Shown here: positions 8,741 through 16,456 of the stretch, one piece after another
Position numbering within the stretch: the stretch's first letter is position 1
How the letters are laid out: each line of letters opens with the position of its first letter
NCBI GenBank assembly: GCA_013298505.1
Contig: JAAFHY010000017.1
Span: 1 to 51,548, forward strand
DNA length: 51,548 bases
Origin: Cytophagales bacterium
Lineage (GTDB): Bacteria; Bacteroidota; Bacteroidia; Cytophagales; Cyclobacteriaceae
Reading direction: 5' to 3'
Position numbers and translations under genes: made by a program
The notes under the pieces: model-generated
What the model saw: the letters and a program-made list of their open reading frames with translations, nothing else
What the model was told of the DNA's origin: nothing
Databases searched by the model: none

Positions 8741-9487
8741 TTAGGTAAGCATGCCTCCGTCTACTTGCAGCACTTGCCCTGTCATGTAAGTTGACATATC
8801 AGAAGCTAAGAACACACATGCGTCGGCCACGTCTTCGGGCTTGCCACCACGCTTGAGCGGAATGGCATCGCGCCAGCTTTGCACGGTTTTTTCATCAAGC
8901 TTACCTGTCATTTCTGTTTCAATGAAACCGGGAGCAATGGCATTACTTCGAATTCCGCGTGAGCCTAGCTCAAGTGCTATTGATTTGGTGAATCCGATAA
9001 TACCCGCTTTAGATGCCGCATAGTTTGCTTGACCTGCATTACCTTTTAAACCCACCACCGAGGTCATATTAATGATCGAGCCACCTTTTTGTTTCATCAT
9101 CGGTTTGCAGGCTGCCTTTACGGTGTTGAAGCAGGATTTCAAATTCACTTGCATGATTTTGTCCCACATTTCTTCCGTCATGCGGAGCAATAGATTGTCC
9201 ATGGTGATGCCGGCATTGTTCACCAGAACATCCAATGACCCAAATTCAGCGACTACATCATTGATGAGTTTGTCGGCTTGTGCGAAATCAGAAGCATCTG
9301 AGCGGTAGCCTTTTGCTTTCACGCCTTTCGTTGCCAATTCCGCTTCTAGTGCTTGGCCTTGTTCTACGCTTGACAAATAGGTAAAGGCTATGTTGGCACC
9401 TTGTTCAGCAAACCTAATGGCAATTGCTTTGCCGATGCCTTTGGATGCGCCTGTGATAAGAGCGGTTTTATTTTGGAGGAGTTTCAT
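8741..9487 (-). CDS. fabG: 3-oxoacyl-[acyl-carrier-protein] reductase FabG
   Basis: A 248-residue short-chain dehydrogenase that reduces 3-oxoacyl-ACP to 3-hydroxyacyl-ACP with NADPH in cytoplasmic type II fatty-acid synthesis. Visible motifs are the cofactor loop T-G-A-S-K-G-I-G at 12-19, N-N-A-G at 90-93, catalytic Ser at 143, Tyr 156 and Lys 160 in Y-A-A-S-K, and the C-terminal V-L-Q-V-D-G-G-M. Length and spacing fit FabG exactly. It is not next to other fatty-acid genes here and appears to be a single-gene unit. Other short-chain dehydrogenases share these motifs, but the I-T-M-D-N-L-L-L-R-M and I-A-P-G-F-I-E-T-E-M-T segments favour FabG. Confidence 0.92.
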   Translation of the reverse strand: MKLLQNKTALITGASKGIGKAIAIRFAEQGANIAFTYLSSVEQGQALEAELATKGVKAKGYRSDASDFAQADKLINDVVAEFGSLDVLVNNAGITMDNLLLRMTEEMWDKIMQVNLKSCFNTVKAACKPMMKQKGGSIINMTSVVGLKGNAGQANYAASKAGIIGFTKSIALELGSRGIRSNAIAPGFIETEMTGKLDEKTVQSWRDAIPLKRGGKPEDVADACVFLASDMSTYMTGQVLQVDGGMLT

Positions 9488-9496
9488 GGTGGAAAA

Positions 9497-9525
9497 GTAT
9501 TGAGTAGAGAGTAGTTAGTATTGAG
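9497..9525. repeat. Short direct repeat of GTATTGAG upstream of fabG
   Basis: GTATTGAG and AGTATTGAG flank a GTAGAGAGTAGT core just upstream of the fabG start. Strings of this style recur as intergenic filler in Bacteroidota genomes; that is from memory and not testable in this window, which holds only this copy. Confidence 0.3.
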
Positions 9526-9573
9526 GAGATTGATTAAACGTCAAATCGTTTTAAAATTAGATAGATAAGTCAT

Positions 9574-9840
9574 TTAGGGAAAATAACGATAAATCTCTTT
9601 TCTGTCTAGCACTCTCTCAAACGAAAGCGTGTCATTTTTATAATAGATTCCAACCCGATAGTTACCAAATCTAATTTTGTAATAATTTTTATACCCTTGG
9701 ATTTTTTCGATACTCCCCACAGACTGAATAGAGTTGAACTTTAGAATTTCATGAAAGCAAAAAGATTCAATTCTCTTTTTCTCAGGTGCGGTAATTTGAG
9801 ATAAATCCTTTAAAAATTTCTTATCGTAAACTACTTTCAA
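9574..9840 (-). CDS. RelE/ParE-superfamily toxin
   Basis: An 88-residue protein of the type II toxin RelE/ParE fold. The C-terminal half, Y-Y-K-I-R-F-G-N-Y-R-V-G-I-Y-Y then R-V-L-D-R-K-E-I-Y-R-Y-F, is the characteristic beta-strand series ending in the R-x-x-x-Y-R motif. RelE members cleave mRNA at the ribosome and ParE members poison gyrase; the sequence alone does not decide between them. The start overlaps the stop of the upstream antitoxin gene by 4 bases, giving translational coupling in the usual antitoxin-first order. Confidence 0.8.
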   Translation of the reverse strand: MKVVYDKKFLKDLSQITAPEKKRIESFCFHEILKFNSIQSVGSIEKIQGYKNYYKIRFGNYRVGIYYKNDTLSFERVLDRKEIYRYFP

Positions 9841-10043
9841 CGGGCAGATTTTTTTAGGCGTGCGTAGTAGGCTCTTGCTTCATTGACTTCCAATTTGTCC
9901 TTAGGATTATTTTCCTTCATTTTGGCGACAAGTACAAAATCTTCTAAAAGGCGCTCAATTTTGTTGAATGTTTTTATGTCCATTTGCACAGCAATAGGTG
10001 CTTGGTTTTCGTCAACAATATATTTTTTCTTAATGGCAAACAT
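9837..10043 (-). CDS. Antitoxin of the RelE/ParE-type pair
   Basis: A 68-residue protein directly upstream of and overlapping the toxin gene. The N-terminal half (K-K-K-Y-I-V-D-E-N-Q-A-P-I-A-V-Q-M-D then F-N-K-I-E-R-L-L-E-D) resembles the YefM/RelB-like antitoxins of Bacteroidota that open with an AbrB- or Phd-like strand. The charged C-terminal half is a likely toxin-binding helix. Such antitoxins neutralise the toxin and repress their own promoter. Identification rests on size, position and these motifs. Confidence 0.7.
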   Translation of the reverse strand: MFAIKKKYIVDENQAPIAVQMDIKTFNKIERLLEDFVLVAKMKENNPKDKLEVNEARAYYARLKKSAR

Positions 10044-10150
10044 AACTCTTGAATTTTAAGTAAAGGTGAAAAATTTAGTGGAAACCTGAAAGGATGCAAT
10101 AGGCTAATCTTTTTTCGTATCGGAGTTGATAAGGAGATGAACTACGTGCT

Positions 10151-10260
10151 GGCATGGGCAAGGGATTGCAGTGAAAAGCCCGAAGTGTGTTGAGATTGCG
10201 CACGGACGGACTTGTAGCGTAAAGCCCGGTGGCTACTGCGCCTCGCGTAGCCATGCCCCC
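10151..10260. repeat. Two-unit palindromic intergenic element
   Basis: Two related subunits each contain a version of T-T-G-Y-A-G-Y-G-W-A-A-A-G-C-C-C-G (centred near 10175 and 10220) followed by a hairpin. The second hairpin is strong: TGGCTAC at 10230-10236 pairs with GTAGCCA at 10247-10253, with inner GCG/CGC. The outer edges carry GGCATGG and CCATGCC as an inverted pair. It lies between the divergent antitoxin and lpd genes. It resembles REP-like elements I associate with Bacteroidota intergenic regions; only one copy is in this window. Confidence 0.5.
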
Positions 10261-10300
10261 AAAGAATAACTTTGCTGTTTTTCAATTTGCTGGAAGCAAC

Positions 10301-10308
10301 TATCTTTG
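10301..10308 (+). promoter_or_regulatory. Candidate Bacteroidota -7 promoter box for lpd
   Basis: TATCTTTG matches the TAnnTTTG box used by the Bacteroidota housekeeping sigma factor and lies 23 bases before the lpd ATG. The upstream -33 TTTG is not at ideal spacing; the nearest candidates are 26 and 11 bases away. Confidence 0.45.
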
Positions 10309-10331
10309 ACTCAATTTAAAAAAACAATTCT

Positions 10332-11723
10332 ATGGCGAGTTATGATGTGATTGTTATTGGTTCTGGCCCTGGCGGCTATGTGGCGGCTATCCGTGCTTCG
10401 CAGCTGGGGATGAAGGTAGGTGTGGTGGAGAAAGCAGAGTTGGGCGGCATTTGCCTAAACTGGGGATGTATCCCTACCAAGGCATTACTCAAAAGTGCCA
10501 ACGTGTTTGAGTACATCAAGCATGCAAAGGATTATGGCATTGACGTGAAAGAAGCCGCGCCTGATATGGCTGCGATGGTGAAGCGCAGTCGCGATGTGGC
10601 TGCTGGCATGAGCAAGGGTGTACAATTTTTGTTTAAGAAAAATAAAATCGACCAGATCGAAGGGCATGGTAAGCTGAAGAAAGGAGGCAAGGTCGAAGTG
10701 ACTGATTCCAGTGGAAAGAAAACAGACTACGAGGCCAAGCACATTATTTTAGCGACCGGTGCACGCGCGCGCGAATTGCCTGCACTAAAAATTGATAACA
10801 AAAAAATATTGGGTTATCGCGATGCGATGGTGCTTCCGTTTAAGCCGCAAAAAATGTTGGTTGTGGGATCCGGTGCTATTGGTGTTGAGTTTGCGTATTT
10901 CTATAACACGATTGGTGTGGAAGTGACGATTGTAGAATTCTTGCCGCGCATTGTGCCCGTAGAAGACGAAGAGGTTTCGAAACAATTGGAAAAGTCATTC
11001 AAGAAATCAGGGATGACAGTCTACACCAATTCAGAAGTCACAAAGGTTGATACCAGCGGCAAGGGTTGTGTAGCCACCGTGAAGACGCCTACAGGCGAAA
11101 TCAAAATAGAAGCCGATGTCGTGTTGTCTGCGGCAGGTGTTACTACCAATTTGGAAAATCTTGGATTGGAAGAAGTAGGAGTGAAGAATGAGAAAGGAAA
11201 AGTGATGGTAGATGCCTTCTACAAAACCAATGTACCGGGCGTTTACGCCATTGGCGATATCACCAGCGGCCCGGCATTGGCGCACGTAGCTTCGGCAGAA
11301 GGAATTATTTGTGTGGAAAACATTGCGGGCAAAAAACCTGAACCTCTCAATTACAATAACATTCCGGGCTGTACGTACTGCTCTCCTGAGATTGCTTCCG
11401 TTGGTTACACGGAAGAAGCTGCGAAGAAAGCAGGTTATGAAATTAAAGTGGGCAAGTTCCCGTTCACAGCATCAGGTAAGGCGAAAGCAGCAGGCGCGCC
11501 TGATGGTTTTGTGAAAGTAATCTTTGATGCCAAGTATGGGGAGTGGTTAGGTGCGCACATGATTGGCGCGAATGTAACGGAGATGATTGCCGAAGTCGTG
11601 TCGGCACGCAAGTTAGAAACCACGGGGCATGATGTAATTAAAACCGTTCACCCGCACCCGACCATGAGCGAAGCGATTATGGAAGCGGCCGCGGCAGCGT
11701 ATGGAGAGGTGATACATTTGTAA
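10332..11723 (+). CDS. lpdA: Dihydrolipoyl dehydrogenase (E3)
   Basis: A 463-residue flavoprotein disulfide reductase that reoxidises dihydrolipoamide with NAD+ in the pyruvate, 2-oxoglutarate or branched-chain dehydrogenase complexes or the glycine cleavage system. Visible features are the FAD-binding G-S-G-P-G-G-Y at 10-16, the redox pair Cys41/Cys46 in G-G-I-C-L-N-W-G-C-I-P-T-K, the NAD-binding G-S-G-A-I-G-V-E-F, the second FAD motif Y-A-I-G-D-I near the start of the last third, and the catalytic His442-Glu447 dyad (H-P-H-P-T-M-S-E). Length is standard. No E1 or E2 gene is adjacent, so it probably serves several complexes. A TAnnTTTG box lies just upstream. Confidence 0.95.
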   Translation: MASYDVIVIGSGPGGYVAAIRASQLGMKVGVVEKAELGGICLNWGCIPTKALLKSANVFEYIKHAKDYGIDVKEAAPDMAAMVKRSRDVAAGMSKGVQFLFKKNKIDQIEGHGKLKKGGKVEVTDSSGKKTDYEAKHIILATGARARELPALKIDNKKILGYRDAMVLPFKPQKMLVVGSGAIGVEFAYFYNTIGVEVTIVEFLPRIVPVEDEEVSKQLEKSFKKSGMTVYTNSEVTKVDTSGKGCVATVKTPTGEIKIEADVVLSAAGVTTNLENLGLEEVGVKNEKGKVMVDAFYKTNVPGVYAIGDITSGPALAHVASAEGIICVENIAGKKPEPLNYNNIPGCTYCSPEIASVGYTEEAAKKAGYEIKVGKFPFTASGKAKAAGAPDGFVKVIFDAKYGEWLGAHMIGANVTEMIAEVVSARKLETTGHDVIKTVHPHPTMSEAIMEAAAAAYGEVIHL

Positions 11724-11730
11724 TTTTAAT

Positions 11731-11808
11731 TTAACCGCAGAGAGCGCAGAGTTTCGCGGAGACATTCATTGTATTCCTTTGTGAACCTCCGCGCTCTTCG
11801 CAGTTAAT
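11731..11808. repeat. CGCAGAG-type palindromic repeat between convergent genes
   Basis: TTAACCGCAGAGAGCGC (from 11731) faces GCGCTCTTCGCAGTTAA (to 11807), pairing at 13 of 16 core positions, with GCGGAG and CTCCGC inside. It lies between the convergent ends of lpd and the TonB receptor gene and may serve as a bidirectional terminator. Repeats built from CGCAGAG units are familiar from many bacterial intergenic regions; a copy count needs the rest of the genome. Confidence 0.5.
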
Positions 11809-11833
11809 ATCTTAGCGAGTAGTTAATAAACTC

Positions 11834-14068
11834 TTAAAACGTTTTGGTAAATCTCAACTTCAACGCAAGCGGAGTACCAGGCGTAAAATGAATTTCAGAT
11901 ACAGGCAGTGCTTCGTTGATAAGCCTTGACTCTGTATTGAACTGTGTCTCTTTCCAATCTTCATTGAAAATATTTTCGACAGACAACCCAATGCTGTAGC
12001 CTGGTTTGGTGTAATTCAAAATTGCATCGGCAACGAAATAACCTTTTGCAACCACACTGTTGTCTTCAATAGCAGGGCGGTCGCCCATGTAGCGATAGCG
12101 CAGACTTCCATTGAATCCATCTTTGCGCTGAAAACTGAGACCCCCAACTGAAGTAGCTAATGGTGCCAACGGAATGTAATTTTCACCTTCAGCTGCTTCC
12201 TTCGATCTAGGCTTCGTAAAATTCAAATCTACATCTGCAAAGAGCCATGAGTTGAATTGGTAACGAACAGAAAGATCAATGCCTTGCCGCGTAGTTTTTC
12301 CGCTCGGTTCAATCACGCCTTCATCGCCTACATAAACAAATTCTTGATCGAGATCGAGTTGCCATAAAGCAGTGTGCACAAAAAGATTGGGTAACAACTT
12401 CATGTCTGCGCCAATATCTAAACCGTAAGCCTTTGGTAAAACTTCTTTGCCTGACTGTGCCACCACTACGCGTGTATCGTTAGAATGAAAACCTGTGCCA
12501 CCGCGAGCAAACAAGTTGATTTTTTGATTGAACTGATAATTCAAATTCAATTTTGGGTTGACGATGGGTTTTCCGACTGCATTAGGCTGAGTGGAACTCA
12601 ATTTATCGAAGTAAGAAAAATTCAAATAGTCAAAGCGCAAGGCAGCGTTAATGGAAAGTTTATTAGTGAGTGCAAGCGTTTCACTCCAATAAGCATTTAA
12701 GTTTGCCTGACGAATGTCTCCTCTCTTTACATCATTTAAAAAGGCTCTCTTAACAGTATGCGATAGTGCTATGTCGCTAATGACATCATAGCGCAGCCCG
12801 CCACCTATTTCTGTTTTTAAATCCTTACCAAACAATTGACCAGATGTAGCGAAACTACTTTTGTACCCATAAATCCATCGGCCTTCTTGTTGATGAATCT
12901 GATCACCATTCACTGGATCATTCAGATAGAAAGTAAAATTAGAGAACAGGCTAAAATCATATTTGCTCGCGTACAATTGATTTTCTAGTGTAGATCCATT
13001 TCTAAATTGATGGATTGTATTAGCAAATAGATTGAAGCGACCTGTGTTTCCACCTTCGGTGTTGTCAATTGATCCAAATCGAGAGATGGAACCATCTGCT
13101 ACTGCTCTATCAGGAATTTGCCCGCTAGCATCCCATTTGCTGTCAAAAGCAGAAAATCCCATTTGTAATTTGGTAGTTGTACTTACTTGTGAGTTAAAGC
13201 GGGCTTGCAAATTGAAACGATGGAATTTTTGTGAGTTCTGAAAATAACTGTCAGTTCTAAAATATTCAGAAGCGATGTAGGCATTAGATTTTGAAGTTTG
13301 CAGCACATTCACTCCAGCAGCCAATCGGCCAAAGCCAAAACTTCCGCCTTCTGCTTTTACAAAATTGCGATCTAGTTTTGTTTTGGTTTGAAAAGAAACA
13401 TAACCGGCCGTATTCAAATCTCCTTTATCGGCAAAATAGGGGCCTTTGTCAAAATCAACAACATTAATCAACTCAGGCATTAGAAAATGCAAGTCGGCAT
13501 AGCCTTGACCGTGTGCATGTGATACCATATTTACGGGCATTCCATCTACTTCAATGTTGATGTCAGTGCCGTGATCAATATCAAACCCACGAAGAAAAAT
13601 TTGTTCAGCCTTGCCGCCACCAGCATGTTGGCCAATAAAAAGCCCGGGCACCATGCGCAAAATATCTTGCGATGTATTGACCGGGCGCAATTTAATGTCA
13701 GCTTGAGAAAGTGTATTGACAGGGCGATCTTGTGAGGCTGTAACTACTAGATCGGCCAGCTGAAGGCCGCCTTCTTTTAGTTTTGTATTTAGTTCTGTAG
13801 TTTGTCCCTCTTTTACTTCAACGGGAAATTTTGCCGTGATAAATCCAATGAAGGAAATCTCAGCAGTATATATTCCTGCTTTTAGGTTTGCAAAACGAAA
13901 TCGGCCCGCGTTATCGGCAATCGTTCCTCTTTCAATTTCAGGAATATAGATGTGCGCACTGATCAATGGCTCGCTGCTTTCTGTCGATACACTTCCATTC
14001 AAACTGCCTTGGGCAAGCAACATGGTATTAGTAAAAAAGAGTAGTAAAAGTATAGTGAGGTGTCTCAT
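11834..14068 (-). CDS. TonB-dependent receptor of the DUF4331 locus
   Basis: A 744-residue outer-membrane receptor. The signal peptide ends near residue 19 (M-L-L-A-Q-G). A carboxypeptidase-regulatory-like domain spans about 22-105. The plug at about 120-225 contains I-L-R-M-V-P-G-L-F, then F-L-R-G-F-D-I-D-H-G-T-D and the unusual H-rich stretch M-V-S-H-A-H-G-Q-G-Y-A-D-L-H-F. The barrel ends L-R-F-T-K-T-F. It is the last gene of a leftward set beginning with DUF4331 proteins at 17131 and is preceded by a structured leader at 14076-14207. The histidines in the plug and the His-rich neighbour suggest a metal or metal complex as ligand, which is inference. The receptor assignment itself is firm. 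Confidence 0.9.
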   Translation of the reverse strand: MRHLTILLLLFFTNTMLLAQGSLNGSVSTESSEPLISAHIYIPEIERGTIADNAGRFRFANLKAGIYTAEISFIGFITAKFPVEVKEGQTTELNTKLKEGGLQLADLVVTASQDRPVNTLSQADIKLRPVNTSQDILRMVPGLFIGQHAGGGKAEQIFLRGFDIDHGTDINIEVDGMPVNMVSHAHGQGYADLHFLMPELINVVDFDKGPYFADKGDLNTAGYVSFQTKTKLDRNFVKAEGGSFGFGRLAAGVNVLQTSKSNAYIASEYFRTDSYFQNSQKFHRFNLQARFNSQVSTTTKLQMGFSAFDSKWDASGQIPDRAVADGSISRFGSIDNTEGGNTGRFNLFANTIHQFRNGSTLENQLYASKYDFSLFSNFTFYLNDPVNGDQIHQQEGRWIYGYKSSFATSGQLFGKDLKTEIGGGLRYDVISDIALSHTVKRAFLNDVKRGDIRQANLNAYWSETLALTNKLSINAALRFDYLNFSYFDKLSSTQPNAVGKPIVNPKLNLNYQFNQKINLFARGGTGFHSNDTRVVVAQSGKEVLPKAYGLDIGADMKLLPNLFVHTALWQLDLDQEFVYVGDEGVIEPSGKTTRQGIDLSVRYQFNSWLFADVDLNFTKPRSKEAAEGENYIPLAPLATSVGGLSFQRKDGFNGSLRYRYMGDRPAIEDNSVVAKGYFVADAILNYTKPGYSIGLSVENIFNEDWKETQFNTESRLINEALPVSEIHFTPGTPLALKLRFTKTF

Positions 14069-14075
14069 AAGATAT

Positions 14076-14207
14076 TCGGTTAATAAGTAAAGTGAACTTT
14101 GCTAGGTAAAATGACTTTCAAAGCGACTGTAACGGACATACTCCTATCAGCAGTTCTTTTTAGCAAAGCAGAGATTTTGGAAAAACAGAAATGGTCTTAT
14201 TAACCGA
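14076..14207 (-). promoter_or_regulatory. Structured mRNA leader with nested perfect stems before the TonB receptor
   Basis: On the minus strand CTTATTAACCGA/TCGGTTAATAAG arms (plus positions 14196-14207 and 14076-14087) form a perfect 12-bp closing stem. Inside it CTTTGCTA at 14097-14104 and TAGCAAAG at 14161-14168 form a perfect 8-bp second stem. Smaller pairings (ACTG/CAGT, GGA/TCC) are possible in the 56-base core. The 5' arm contains the stop codon of the His-rich gene and the 3' arm ends 7 bases before the receptor ATG. That geometry suits a riboswitch-like or translational control element. I recognise no known riboswitch class. Confidence 0.6.
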
Positions 14208-14553
14208 GAGGCGGAGGAGAAAAAATAGTTAGCGATATCGTTTCAAAAGTAAACTTCACTTGCCCAAAATTGAGATTTTCTGGTACACCCGTTGTAAAAC
14301 TAAGCTCTAGGTGACTTTCTAAGTATGAGAAGAAATAAAATATTTTGGATGATGCTTTTTGCGAATGGTGAGAATAGTTTATTTTTTTTGATGAATGGTC
14401 GTGATCGTTAAAGCTATGATGATGTGAAGCAGTGTGGTGATGAAAGGGATTAGGGATTTGGTGAAGGAATTGATGGGTAATATCTAAAAAGGAATAGCCC
14501 CAAATAGTGGCTGCATAACTGCAGAGAATCAATATAGCGGCCGCTTTTCTCAA
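14200..14553 (-). CDS. Small exported histidine-rich protein
   Basis: A 117-residue protein starting with TTG one base after the TPR gene stop, so the two are translationally linked. Residues 1-25 are hydrophobic and could be a signal peptide or anchor. Residues 27-64 carry 12 histidines in clusters (F-H-H-H, then S-H-H-H, then D-H-D-H). It ends in F-S-P-P-P-L-G, a style of C-terminus seen in small His-rich proteins that precede metal-related receptors in Bacteroidota. Divalent metal binding is a reasonable inference. I cannot name a family. Its stop codon lies inside the closing stem of the downstream leader. Confidence 0.6.
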   Translation of the reverse strand: MRKAAAILILCSYAATIWGYSFLDITHQFLHQIPNPFHHHTASHHHSFNDHDHSSKKINYSHHSQKASSKIFYFFSYLESHLELSFTTGVPENLNFGQVKFTFETISLTIFSPPPLG

Positions 14554-14554
14554 T

Positions 14555-15835
14555 TTACTTTAGTAGCTGTTCAATATTGGCTGCAATGCTCGGACCAAGT
14601 TCAAAAGAACTTTTGGCAGCTTCTGCAAGCAATGCATTAGACTTTTGCCTGTCGGTATTCTTGTAGATAACACCTAAGTGATAAATCGCTTCTGGCTCAA
14701 ATGTTTTCCCTTCTACAAATTGCTGAGCAACTTCTAGGGCTTTTTCTTTTTGATTATTATGAAAGTAGCCCCATGCCAGCAAGTCATACGACTGTGGTGT
14801 TGGGCGATTGTTGATTTCAATGGTAGCAATCTCAATAGTTCTATTCGGGTTTTTAAATTCTTCGGCTTCTAATAAGGCCAAGTATTTGTTGTACATATCG
14901 CCATACTTTGCTTCTGATGCTTTTTGAGCGAATAAGCTAAGTTGTCGTTTCTGTTCCACGGTATCATTTTCTTCTTCCGCTATTTTTGCAAGAAGTAAAT
15001 GCATGTCCGGCATTTCTTTTCTTTTTAGTAAGGCAGCGGTAATCTGTTTGGCAAGAGCGGTATTATCATCTTGGGATAATGCAATCCACGCAATTCCCTT
15101 TAAGGCAAAATCGTGAGCGGGATTCTTTTTTAAAACAGATAAATAGGCTTGGTAAGCTTCTTGTACTCGGCCGGCATGTCCATACATGTCGCCAAGATTA
15201 GAAAGCGTCCAAGAAAAAAGTGACGGATCGTCCTTAATTCTTTCAAAAGCCTTTTCCATTTTTTCAATAGCCATATCCAAGCGGCCCTCTTGATCATCTA
15301 CTTTTGCTTCGCGAATCAGATAGGCAAATGCATTTTTATTTTCAAATTCAGAGAGGATAAACTTAGCTTCTTCAATGTTACCCAGCTCCATGCTGATATC
15401 GAACAATGTGTAAAGGGAAGCTGCTTTACCATCACCAATTACTAGAGCTTCTCCAATGTAGTTTCTGGCTTTGCGAAATTCATGACGAGCTATGCAATTG
15501 ACCGCTAGTGCTTGATACGCTCCGGTTCGTTTGGAGTCAGCCTTTAGTACTTGTTTATAGAGGCTATCTGAAGTATAGATATCCTCAATTTTTCCAGTAA
15601 TGGCAAACCGTTTTGCAAAAGCTCCACCCATTTTTGATAAATAGGTATCACTAGGATTAGTCAGTTGTTTTTTACTCCAAAATGCAATTTCCTCGTTACA
15701 ATTTTGCAACTCTTCCGTACCGCTAATTTGAATAGCGAATTCGAAGTCTTTAAGTGTTGCCACATTTTTCTTTTTTGTAGAGCAGCTAACTAGCACACCG
15801 CTACAAATCAAAACAATGGATAGTATGTTTTTCAT
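14555..15835 (-). CDS. TPR-repeat lipoprotein of the DUF4331 locus
   Basis: A 426-residue lipoprotein (lipobox V-L-V-S-C-S near residue 18). From about 60 to the end it is helical with tetratricopeptide repeats, for example the one around residues 210-245 (L-S-N-L-G-D-M-Y-G-H-A-G-R-V-Q-E-A-Y-Q-A). TPR arrays form protein-protein platforms; here it would sit on the periplasmic face or in the outer membrane. Genes of this kind accompany DUF4331 genes in other Bacteroidota, to my recollection. A terminator-like hairpin separates it from the DUF4331 genes upstream, and the His-rich gene follows at once. Confidence 0.72.
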   Translation of the reverse strand: MKNILSIVLICSGVLVSCSTKKKNVATLKDFEFAIQISGTEELQNCNEEIAFWSKKQLTNPSDTYLSKMGGAFAKRFAITGKIEDIYTSDSLYKQVLKADSKRTGAYQALAVNCIARHEFRKARNYIGEALVIGDGKAASLYTLFDISMELGNIEEAKFILSEFENKNAFAYLIREAKVDDQEGRLDMAIEKMEKAFERIKDDPSLFSWTLSNLGDMYGHAGRVQEAYQAYLSVLKKNPAHDFALKGIAWIALSQDDNTALAKQITAALLKRKEMPDMHLLLAKIAEEENDTVEQKRQLSLFAQKASEAKYGDMYNKYLALLEAEEFKNPNRTIEIATIEINNRPTPQSYDLLAWGYFHNNQKEKALEVAQQFVEGKTFEPEAIYHLGVIYKNTDRQKSNALLAEAAKSSFELGPSIAANIEQLLK

Positions 15836-15845
15836 AGTTTTTTTT

Positions 15846-15898
15846 AGAAAAAGAAAAAAGTGTCCCTCTCAAAGTTTTTATACTTAATCACGGGACAC
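15846..15898 (-). terminator. Hairpin plus T-run inside the leftward operon
   Basis: On the minus strand GTGTCCC and GGGACAC (plus 15892-15898 and 15860-15866) form a 7-bp stem with a 25-base loop, followed directly by TTTTTTCTTTTTCT. It lies between the DUF4331 C-half gene and the TPR gene. It could partly terminate transcription so that the DUF4331 proteins are made in excess of the downstream proteins. Confidence 0.6.
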
Positions 15899-15907
15899 AC
15901 AAACAAA

Positions 15908-16435
15908 TTAAAATGGGGCAGCCAGGTATGGGAAGGTTGTCAAAAATGCTTTATCATTTTTTGCAACCTTGTCGCTGGTTAGCCCAGGATTACTCGCACC
16001 AGTTGATCCACCAAAGATCAAAAGCAACTCGGTATCAATAACATCATCGGCCAACGCACGACCTGTTAATACATTGGTACCATCAAAGAAAGTAGTTGTT
16101 CCAGTCAGAGAAACACTCAACACATCGGTTGCAAGTATTCCTGAGAAAGTTGCTTTGTCATGGCCAAGCGCATTAGAAGTATAGCCAAAGCCAGTCAGCA
16201 CAGCTGAAACTACCGGTGTGTAAATAGCTCCCATTGCAGACGGAATCGTTCCGTTGAATGCGTCCTTTGGAGCACCTGAAGCAACGAATACGGTATTGAT
16301 CGCAGGCCGTGCCATTTGATCTTCTTGTTGATATACCACAGTCGGTAATACTGAATTTTCAGTTTTAGAACAGCTTGATAGAATTGCCAAACCGGCAATC
16401 GCCATGAGAGAGAAAATGTTTAGTGAATTTTTCAT
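15908..16435 (-). CDS. DUF4331 C-terminal half as a separate lipoprotein
   Basis: A 175-residue lipoprotein (lipobox A-I-L-S-S-C-S near residue 22). The mature part matches the C-terminal portion of DUF4331 proteins: E-D-Q-M-A-R-P-A-I-N-T-V-F near 38-50, then G-R-A-L-A-D-D-V-I-D-T-E-L-L-L, and the closing K-N-D-K-A-F-L-T-T-F-P-Y-L-A-A-P. In many bacteria these motifs lie in one longer DUF4331 chain together with the A-D-H-A-D-A-P and A-G-P-R-D-D-P-F-F motifs, which here are in the upstream gene 21 bases away. The two products probably assemble. DUF4331 has no established function that I know of. Confidence 0.75.
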   Translation of the reverse strand: MKNSLNIFSLMAIAGLAILSSCSKTENSVLPTVVYQQEDQMARPAINTVFVASGAPKDAFNGTIPSAMGAIYTPVVSAVLTGFGYTSNALGHDKATFSGILATDVLSVSLTGTTTFFDGTNVLTGRALADDVIDTELLLIFGGSTGASNPGLTSDKVAKNDKAFLTTFPYLAAPF

Positions 16436-16456
16436 ATTCTTAGCAGATTATAATTT

